A DNA stretch of 64,000 nt. Origin: Aplysia californica. Taxonomy: Eukaryota; Mollusca; Gastropoda; Aplysiida; Aplysiidae. Each line of letters begins with the position of its first letter. Positions within the stretch are counted from its first letter, which is position 1. The notes under the pieces were generated by a model. The model ran no database searches, had not been told where the DNA came from, and saw only the letters and a list, made by a program, of their open reading frames with translations. The stretch is taken from contig NW_004797711.1 of the NCBI RefSeq assembly GCF_000002075.1, positions 358,538 to 422,537 on the forward strand, in the 5' to 3' direction. A program made the translations under genes and the position numbers. Of this stretch, positions 22,966-33,200 are shown piece after piece.

Positions 22966-23096
22966 TTAAAAAAAACACCTCTTGACTAACTGTCTTTGGT
23001 GACTCATCAGCACTCTAGTTTCATTCACCCCACCCTCCTTAAAAAGTAAAAGATAGATCACCCTTCCACTCCTCATAAAAAGTAAAGATAGGATCA

Positions 23097-23181
23097 CCCC
23101 CCCCCCCCCCCCAGAAAAGACAAAACAAAAAACAAAAAACAACAACAAAAAACCCCAACAAAACAACCCCCCCCCCCCCCA
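23097..23181. repeat. Two poly-C tracts
   Basis: C runs at about 23096-23112 and 23167-23180, separated by an A/C-rich spacer. They lie just downstream of the Rieske gene's stop on its strand. Confidence 0.8.
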
Positions 23182-23264
23182 ACCACAACCTTCATCCTCA
23201 CTGAGTCCTCCACTTGATCAGAAGTCAGACACCTGAACTTCATCCCAGGTCAGGAGGTGAGAGG

Positions 23265-23636
23265 TCATCTGGTAAGGGACACAGGGAACGGCGTGAGTCC
23301 GTACAAACCATCCTCTCTGACCTCAGTCTTGTACGTGCGCAGCGTGAGGCCCGTAGCAGACTGTCCAGTAACCAGGTCAAAGCTGTAATAGTGCAGAGGG
23401 CACACGACCTTGAAGCTGCCGCCGATGTCTTCAATGTCTCCCTGCTCCAGTGGACCGCGGGCGTGCGGGCACGTGGAGTTTGTCAGGAAGAATTTGTCTG
23501 GGGCCACGTAGAAGAGCGCTAGGCCCTGGCCGCCCTGCATGTAGACTTTCCGACATACTTTCTGTTTTAATTCTTCTACGCCACCAATGAGATGCCACTG
23601 GAGATCGGAATCCAAATTCTGAGGTGACTTTGCCAT
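23265..23636 (-). CDS. Rieske [2Fe-2S] domain protein
   Basis: A 123-residue single-exon ORF. The iron-sulfur ligands are plain: Cys56-Pro-His58 and, 20 residues on, Cys79-Pro-Leu-His82 (CPHARGPLEQGDIED and CPLHYYSFDL). These two boxes define a Rieske-type cluster. The fold fills nearly the whole protein, from about W14 to the Y112-G-L strand, with no transmembrane anchor, signal peptide or oxygenase catalytic domain. It is therefore probably a soluble electron-transfer or accessory protein of the RFESD-like kind; the partner is unknown. I chose ATG at 23634-23636. The frame stays open upstream through a GTG at 23663 to an in-frame stop at 23682-23684, so no longer ATG form exists without another exon. 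It lies downstream of SWI5 on the same strand, 632 bp from its stop. Confidence 0.85.
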   Translation of the reverse strand: MAKSPQNLDSDLQWHLIGGVEELKQKVCRKVYMQGGQGLALFYVAPDKFFLTNSTCPHARGPLEQGDIEDIGGSFKVVCPLHYYSFDLVTGQSATGLTLRTYKTEVREDGLYGLTPFPVSLTR

Positions 23637-23654
23637 GATTCCTTCCAGTAAGTC

Positions 23655-24150
23655 GATCGACACTTGCGCACTATTTTTATACTAACAGTCAGTTAAGAAA
23701 ATGTTACTTCTACTCCAAGTGAGCACTTGTGTTCACAATTCAACATCCACAGCAGTTCAACAATAATGAAAATGTTACCTCTTCGAGTAAACACCTGCGC
23801 ACAACTTCAGTTTTACAATAATTTACATCAAAAGCAGTTAAACAACTGTGAAAATGTTTTTTTCTCCCCGAGTTGACACTTGCGCAAAGTATCAACAGCA
23901 GTTTAACAATTATGGAAATGTTACTTCTGCAAGTTAACACTAGCACACAATAGTACAATAATTTACATCAACAGCAGTTTAACAATTATGGAAATGTTAC
24001 TTCTGCAAGTCAACACTAGCACACAATATCACAATAATTTACATCAACAGCAGTTTAACAATTATGGAAATGTTACTTCTGCAAGTTAACACTAGCACAC
24101 AATAGTACAATAATTTACATCAACAGCAGTTTAACAATTACGGAAATGTA
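23655..24150. repeat. ~76-bp tandem array directly upstream of the Rieske gene
   Basis: About six units. The distal three are almost identical (TTTACATCAACAGCAGTTTA, TGGAAATGTTACTTCTGCAA, ACACTAGCACACAATA). The units nearest the gene are more diverged, and the first blends into the sequence just before the Rieske ATG (CGACACTTGCGCAC). Confidence 0.85.
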
Positions 24151-24268
24151 ACTTATGAGAAATATTTCACACACACACACACAAAAAAGTTTTAGAAAGA
24201 AAAGTCCATCTGAGACACTAGAGACAATCAAACTACTACATGTAACCTATTTTCAGTGCAATCTATTT

Positions 24269-27200
24269 TCAGTCATTTAAATTCAGTCCATACTTTTCAT
24301 ACAGATCCTTTGTCTGCACGCCTTCAAGCACAGCTGTAGAGAGATCAGACAAAAAGCACATGGTTAGAAATAGTCAGACGAAATGAATGAAAGTTATTCC
24401 ATATGTCCCATTATCCCTTTAAAGTAACAAATATTTGCGGGGGGGGGGGGCAGGAAGCAGGAGTATTACTAACCTGGGAATCAGCATCTGTTTAGTATGA
24501 TTTTTTAAAAGTTTTACGGCGCTCGCAACTGCATAAGGTCATATGAGCGCCAGAACATTAGAGGTGTTACAAGAGAGTAACAAACATATAAAAGAAGGAG
24601 GAGGAATAAGGACGATAGATGTTTGATAGGAAAGAAGTTCAAGCAAACCACACCAGAGCACCCGCCAACTATCCATTGTTTCGTATAAGATAACACGTGT
24701 CTATAAAAATCTGAACAAAAGACTTGTTACCCAGCACACACTGCCAATAGGATTCGATCAGACTGAGTTGTGGCCAGTCAGATTTTCCTTCACGGAGATG
24801 CAAAAGCTACCATGTGGCACAATACGACCAATTAGACTCTCGACTTTGAAAACCCAAATACATTTGATTATGAAGGTCAAAGTAGAAATCAAGGACAGTT
24901 CCATCAAATTATGCCAAGATGGAAACTTTTGCTGCATTCATGAAGGGAAATCAAATTCAAACTAGCGCCAACTCCTATCAATGAATTATATTGGGAGAGT
25001 TCACACTGTATAAATTGTATACAACAGAGTAGTTCACTGTAAATATTTAACAGAATTATCTTCCAAAGACCCCCGGGAAGGATAGAACCATTCACTTGAT
25101 GTCATTTCACAGAAAAAATAATGCGCCTTACTAACTTCATCCTGCCATTCACAACAAAGACAATATTTTATTTTGTAACAATCAAGCAAAAAGTCAACGC
25201 CCTACACCCTAGAGTAAAATAAAAAACAAGTTGTAAAAACGAAGCCTTCTACTGGCTAGCGTTGATTCAAAGTTCAGGGACTTAACAAGAGAACTTTTAA
25301 CAGCAACACTAACAGAACCACATTACATACATTAGCTCAAAGGCTTATAGAAATCTCTAAATATCCTATAAACGGCAACACTTACAGAACAATGTTCATA
25401 GCTGCCAACTTATCAAAACCAAAACTGACACTAACCCACTTGCTACCACAGACATCGTTATATTTACAGACAGCCTTTCAATACTAGAGACACTTGAGAG
25501 TGGGACTGATGTGAACAGAGATATATCACACTGGATTTGGAGTCTACATCATTTGATAAGTAGGCACCAGATCAGAGTAGTCCTACAATGGATTCCTGCC
25601 CACACTGGGATACCGGGAAATGAAAGAGCTGATGCTCTGGCAAAGAAAGGAGCTAGCCTCCCTCAGCCTGAAATTCCTACTGATTACACCACCTGCTGCC
25701 AGATGATCAAGTCAAACCTCAAGGAAGAGTGGATGAACGATTGGGCCACAGGTACAAGAGGAAGGATGATGTATGGCCACATGAATAAACCACTGGTCAA
25801 AGATCCAATCAATGAGTTGAGGAGGGGAGATCAATCTATAACCTTCCAACTTAGAACACAACATGTACCCCTCAACCAACATCTCAACCGAATTGGAGTA
25901 AAGCAGTCTGCTGCCTGCCCACTATGTGACTACCCCTCAGAGACAGTGGAACATCATCTGTTCTTTTGTAGAAAACTGATTTAAGGGGATGTTTTCTTCC
26001 CAAGCTACCCCACACATCTAACTGCCTCTACTCCTCAAGACAACAATTAGAACAGACATGCAGCTATTACCGAATGGCATCATGCAGAAGAGTTAACGCT
26101 CAGAAGCTACAGGATCGCTAACAACATCAACATCAAAACAAAAAAAACTACTCTATCCTCAAGGCAGGTCAAGACTCTGGTCATTGACCAAGTTGTCCCC
26201 CTCCCAAACCCGTCACACTGCACGTGGTTCTCTCTGCATTCCATAAATCCGTGCCCTTATGGTATGGGACACAACTACAACAGACTCATGGGCTTTGTGC
26301 TCATTATTATTTGCCAAGTCCATAACTTTTTTATAACCATCTGCAAGTGCGAGAAAAGTTATACTAAAAAACAGGGAATACATATTTTCCAACACAAAAA
26401 TGATGGACTTCTGCACTAAGGCCCTAAAAATATTACATTAAATACAGCAAAGCACAGATAACTCAATACATCAGGGACTGACAAATGTGTGCAACACATC
26501 CATAATTCGGGTAAACTTTGCAACAAAATATCCAAGAGACATCAGCCCGAGAATGGCAAATTGTACAAGCTATCTGTGATTTCGAGCTTTCCAAGTTCAT
26601 GTTATCTGTGCCCGACTGTACGTTTTTAAACTGATTCCGTCCATTCGGCCGCTGACAGCGGCTCTGCACTTTTCCGCTGCATCCATTCGACCGCTGTGAG
26701 CGGCTCAACGAAATCCGAAACAAATGAGCACTTTTTAACTTAGTTCCTACTTTTTTTAGTTGTCGAAAGGAAGTAGAACTTGTAAACAAACCTGACCTCA
26801 ATCTCTGAGCGCCAATATCGATCGAAACTCCGGGAAATTTTCTATGTAGGCTAGATCTAAGGGTAAACAACGCGTAGCCTGGTGTAATAAAAAAGCCCTT
26901 CAAAGAAAGATATTCAACTAAATTTGTGAAATGCTTACATAAATGTGTGCTCGGGTGATATCGTTACAAGTTTGTGTTGATTCCTATGGATTATAAAGAC
27001 TCGTAGAGCTGAGAAAATGCGGTAAGTCGTAATTTTTGAAGAGGTGTTGCGCAATTTTTTTCCCCCATTCGTTTTTGTCTGACGAAAAATACAATACAAA
27101 CAGATTATAGATCATTGTTATTGATATAAACAGATTCCTCTATAGATTCCCATCACTTTGGTATATGACAATACCTATTAGAGTAACTTAGAGCTTCACA

Positions 27201-30200
27201 GTAATGCATTAAATAAATGCACCCCAGGTCTAAAACTGAACAAGGAAAAATAATTATGTCTAGAGCCTGAAAAAATCATGGACGGAATCAGTTAAGTACT
27301 GGTTGGGAGCTATCCACATCAATCTACAACGGAGTCAGCTGAAACAGAACACAGTTAACCCCCCAAAAAACAGCTGAAAACTGAAAGAAAAGAAAATCCC
27401 CAATTTTTTTCTTCTCTTTGAGCAGGTTTACTAAACCGAAAACCCGGTTAAACAAGAGAAAATTTGGCAGTCCTTTAGGTTTTGGTTTACGTGGATTCCA
27501 CTGCAGTTCAAACACTGACCGATTCTTCCAAGCAGCATCTGTCCTATATCCTTGATCTCGTTATACTCGTGCAGCTTTTCAATGTGCGTCTGGAGCTCAC
27601 TTTCTCTTAACCCTCTGTAGGTAGAAAGAAAAATAACAGGTTTTTGGGGGTTATTTTTTTCAGTCTGAGTAAGTAAGAGTTTTACAGCATTTGAAACACC
27701 CTACATCATACAAGAGGTGCCAAAGATTAGAGGTGTTACTAGAGAGTAACATACAAAGTGTAAAGTCAAAGAGCGAAAAAGGAAAAAGTAAGACAGACAG
27801 ACCGCAACAACAGTCGGAAAGAAAAGTGGAGTGGCTGAGCATGGACGGCATCAAGTATTCCATAAAAAATCTTTTTAAAAAAAGATTTAAAGTATTTTCA
27901 AAAAATTACAACTTTGAAATCATGTTTAAAATTTATAAACAATCACCACAACAAAAGGCTGTCATGAGCCTAAGCTATGATAGTGGCCCATAAGGGATAA
28001 AAAAAATCTAAAAATCTAGGGACACGCCTTGGCACAAAGGGGCAGGCTGCACTAACACAAAACTACAATACTTTGATGCTGTCCCCGTGGTCTTATGCAC
28101 CCCGCATAATATTTAGGAAAATTTGATCATTTAAAAAATAATTTCTGATTATTTTCCTTTATCATTCTTTGTTAAAATTAACAGAATTGCATTATAATTT
28201 CACATTTTTGGGCTCAGTTTGCATAATTTCATAATTTTTTTTGCACAAAACCCACGGGGACTGTTTGATGTTAAGTAATAGGGGCTGCAAAATATCATCA
28301 CGAGGGACTCGATTGGCCCATAGTATAGGCCGAGAAGCTGAGACTCCTGGTCCACAGCAGAAAGGAGAACTGAAGAGGACAAATGTGGAAAGAACATCAC
28401 TTGCCTGGACTCCAACTCCGTGATATCTTCTTTAGTCTCTTGCAACTTTTTCTTGAGATGTTCAATTTGTTGCTTCGCTTCCGACGCTGAGGATGGGGCC
28501 TCTCTCTGTGAGCACTGAAAGCAGACCCAGAAGATACTTTTAGGAAATTTAAACCACAGTTGAGTAAATGGCTTAACTTAAAAAATGAAAATGTAGGTGT
28601 TTTTAACCCCCTCCCCCCCCTCGAGACAATTTAGGAGGCGGGCTTCCAACATTGCCTGTCAGGGCCAAACCGTGATAAATGGGATATAATATAAAATCCC
28701 AGCAGAAAGACCCGGACACTCAATAAAAATTCTCCTCACTTGGGAATCAAACTCAGGTCTCCTGTGGGCGACAGCAAAATGCCTAACTGCTACACCACAG
28801 ATACTGGTCCTTAACTTTAAAAAAAAAAAAATTAATGAAAGGTTAAGCACAAAGGCGAGACCCTCATACATTAACAGTAGTGTCCTGATAAATCTCTACA
28901 TTTGGGAAAAAAAGGCAAGCTCTTAAGACAAGCAACAAAACTATAGATAGGCCTACACATGAAAAAACCCAAAATAACCTTGGCTCCTCTTAAAATCTAC
29001 AATTGAAAGAAGTCACAAAATGGCAGAAAAACAATATGCAGCCCACATCTAAATACTGACAGTGAAGTCTGCCCTTGTAAAAGAAAGGGGGGGGGGGGGG
29101 CGCACCACCACGAAGACCTGCACAGTGACATTCCAAAAACTAAAGTCCAAGAAATCGAAAAGACAGAGTACACCAATATCATGAAAATACAAATTAAGGC
29201 CTCCAACTCCCACCAAGAATACTTCCAGAACGTGAACAATACCTTAAGGGATAAAGAAAATATCACTGAGCAATGCATGGTGGGCGAAAAGCACTGGGCT
29301 CACTGGACCTTACAGATTTCTTGATTTCATGGTCGCCTAAGTTCACATTATCTATCATCAACAGAAAGTGCGTTAATGCATGAACCAGATAACACAAGCG
29401 TTCAACATTGCAGCTGTTGTCAACAAAGATTTACAAGGAGCTGGCAGGAAAAAGAGTGGCCTGTAAATCCGGGTCAAAGGATGATTTAGTTTTAGTAAGA
29501 GTTTTACAGCACTTGCAACCCAATTATGTCATATAGGAGCTGAAGATTAGAGGTCCTATTAGAGTATATTATGAAGAAAAGAAGGAATGGAAATAAGGAT
29601 GATAAACATTTGATAAAATAAAGGAGCAAACCACACGAGAGAACCCCCCAACAACCATCCAAAGAAAGAAATGGATAACTAAATGTGGGATTCAAGACGC
29701 ACACTGACACTCAAAACTTTGGGGCATCTTTAACATAACCAGTGCAGTCAAAATTCTAAACTCTCCATCTCATAGTCATAGATACAAATAGCTGGGATCT
29801 GTTCATTTTTTTCTATCCCCAAGTGCAGTTCTAACTCCCAAATCTATGCTTGCAAGCTTTAATTAGTTTTATGCCTCTAGTCTACTTTGTTAGTTTGCTT
29901 GTTAGATTAAAGAGAAGTCCACCCAAACAATAATGGTCATTTAGTGCTGGGAAGAATTACGAGAGAAACACACGAACAACAGAGGGAAAGAAAAGAAATA
30001 GGACCTACCAGTAGTGTCCTCCATTCACCCGTGGTCTACCTTTGAACAGAATTTGAATTCCACCCACAGAGATAGGAAAAAAATAGGAAAAAAAATTCTA
30101 ATGTAGGTGTTTCTACACCCTCATTGACACAATTTAGACTTTTCAGGAGGCAGGTTTCCCACAATGCATGTCAGGGCCAACCAGATCTGAGATTGAGAGG

Positions 30201-33200
30201 CTTACATCACTTACAACTTCCCAGCAGAAACACTGAGATACATAATAAAACTTCTCCTCATTCGGGAATCAAATCTGTGTCTCCTGCATGCGACAGCGAA
30301 ACACCTAACCACTATACCACAGACACTGGTCTAGAAAAACAGTGCTAGCAAAAAAAACCATGAACAAACTAATTCAATCAAATTTAATCTCAATTGTTGA
30401 TCGCAGAGGTACTTACAGCTTTAGTCAAAGGCGACTTAAATTGCTTTGCAAGAGGGGACTTGAACTGTTTCACACTGGTCGTGCTCTTGAAAGCAGCACT
30501 GAAAATAACATGATTGCTGAGATTAACACAAATGATGGATAAAAACACCAACCAACAGAGTAAGGGATAAAAACATCATTCGGAACACAAATATTCAGAG
30601 TAAAAGGAGATGGGAATACAACCCAGAGTCCGGTGATGGCATCTGCCCCACAAGCTTACTTAACAGACAAGGCCAAAGCTCATAAAATTCACACTGAGGA
30701 CAGAACAAGTCAAATAGACCCGTTGAGGAATTGTTGATGATATAATGACATGTAGGCTATCTGAATTAAAGCTTAAAAATTATAAAGCTTCTTTCACCAA
30801 AATCTCCAAGGCGGAATTGTGCATGATGCAAGCAAGCAACGCGAGTCTCTAATAGCATGAAGCAACAGATAAACTGCATTATAAACTATATCATGTAATA
30901 AAAAAAACAGAGCTCCAAATAAGAGAAAAAGGGGACTCCATTGTGAGTAAATATATTAACATATCATTCATACCTTTTATATAATCAATAATAATCATTC
31001 TGTTCTGAGTAAATTAACACAAGAAATGATAAGAGTTGTAATGGTAATGGAATTTACACTGAGCTTTTAGAGAAAGGAAATTAGGTTTTAGCTGAACTGA
31101 CAGGAAAGATCATTTATGTTGTCTTGACCAACACTTCCATCCAACAAATACAGAGAAGATCAAATATATATATATACATCTGCACCAGAACGAAGAGTTT
31201 TTGCCTTCAAACAGAATAAAACCAGAATGTAAAATTAGAAAACTAACAGCAGCACATGAAGCCAAGATAACAGGTCTGGCCCTACTTATTTAGAAGTCAT
31301 TTTACAACATCTACAAGTTCGCCGGTATCGGGGCACAGAATACAAATATATCAGACACTTTACTCCATCATTTTACCACCTTACAGTGTCTTACCATCAG
31401 CATTTACTCCTGATAAGAATCAATTCTTTTCTTTATAAACATTGCAACATTGCCATTCACAAGGTTCATGAACAAAAAGAAATGCTCTAGAGTAAAGATC
31501 TAAGGAGGAATTCAACTAGATAACCATCCTCGTCAACTGCCCCCCCCCCCCCAAAAAAAAAGTAATGCATAGTTTTGAAAAAAAGTAGGCCTAATTAAGT
31601 GTTTTGGTTACAAAGTGTGTAGTGCATTTCAAACTTGATCTAAAAATTAACCATGTAAAACCACTTATTATATTTATTGAATTAATAAAAAATAGTACTC
31701 AATAAAAGCAAGGGTACCCAGAATTCCTTTTAAGTTTGAAACACCTGCTGAACATCGGAGTCTAATTGAAAAAAACCCCAATACAATAGGGTGGATAAAT
31801 TGTTACAGTATAAATTTAATGAATAATGTTACATCACATGTCACGATGCAGTGGAATCAGGTGCTCATCAATTTTTGGCCATGTGGAGATTTGGGTGTCA
31901 TCCAAAAAGTTGTTTATTTTTGTCTATCTTTTGATTTAAAAAAAAATGTCCATCTAACTTGAAAAGAAGTTGAGACACTTCTGATTTAAGGAAGTGGCGT
32001 CGCCTGATTTTCCAGAGATAAAATAACTTATTTAATAAGTAGTGAGAAAATGGCTGCCAAAGTTTGGTGACTTCTATAGTTGATTAAGAGTCTTTGTGAA
32101 CTGAAAATTTACATTTTTTGTGCCTTTAATCAATGTATTTCAGAAAAATCCCCACAGAAATGTGCTATTGAACTGACGAGTACCAGTCATTTCGTCACAC
32201 GGTCATTTCGTCACTACCGTGCCAAATCCACAAGAATTAAGAATAGATTCAAAAACTGTAAAATATGTATTGACAATATTGAAATATCTCTAGTCAGATC
32301 AACAAAGTTTTTAGGTATCATTGTTACTGCTGAGAAGTGTGATTGGCAAGATCATATTAGTTCTGTTAAAAATAAATTAGATGTACTGCAATTTTGCTAA
32401 AAGCTAGACCCTTGCTTTTAAATGTGAAGCCTTACGACGGTACTAACTCTTTACCAGACATTGTTTTCGCCTTATTCAAACTATTTTTCAACTATGGAAC
32501 AGCTCAGACGAAGATTTAATTTACATTAATAATTTATTTAACTTTTAAAAAAAAGCTTTAGGCTTAAGTTACTTAAAAAACAAGAGGACACGGCCAAACG
32601 ATTTCGTGTTTAAATTGATGATTGAGAATAAAGACTGCGCTGGTGCTGATCCTCCCAAACTTTACAAGCATGACAATTTCGGAGAGAAAACGAAGTCATT
32701 TCGTCACACATAACTGGGGTGTGACGAGATGACCTCAAACCACTAGGTCAAATCATCAAATCAAATCACCAGCATGATAAGTTGAGTCTAGCCTAAGCTT
32801 CAAGTCCACACCAACTAGCAACTCGCGAAGCCACTCGTGTCAGACCCCCTCATCCTCCCCATCCTGCTTGCAATCCGCGAAGCCACTTACGTCAGAAAAA
32901 GAGAGAGGGGGGGGGGGAGAGTGAGAGATTCCACTCACAGTGTCACTGCGCGGCGTAGCGCTGGAGTCTGCTCTATTAACCGAAGGCTTGCGAGCAGCGG
33001 ACAGCCGTCAAGTTTCAAATCTCGGTCGCAGCAAAGCAAGTCCCATGAGTCCCATTGTCTTGCTTTGTGCCAGTGACTTGCTCACAGCCCGGCAAGTCTC
33101 TCGGCTCCCATTTTTTGCTTTGGCTCCCAGTACCAGCTCGCAACCTGGCAAATCACTTGGCTGACTTGTTGTAGCAGCGAGCAGCAAGACCGCTTGCAGT

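Noticed and set aside
23214-23522. 102-codon plus-strand open frame
   Set aside because: Antisense shadow of the Rieske gene.
26463-26903. 146-codon minus-strand open frame
   Set aside because: No domain, no splice or neighbour support, and composition like the surrounding non-coding DNA.
27000-27024. ATGCG|GTAAGT as the first exon of another gene
   Set aside because: A good donor alone. No matching downstream exon was found on the plus strand before the RO60 region.
32185-32735. GTCATTTCGTCAC words as ends of a complete transposon around the LINE fragment
   Set aside because: The words occur twice in direct orientation on the left and as a hairpin on the right, so clear element ends could not be defined.
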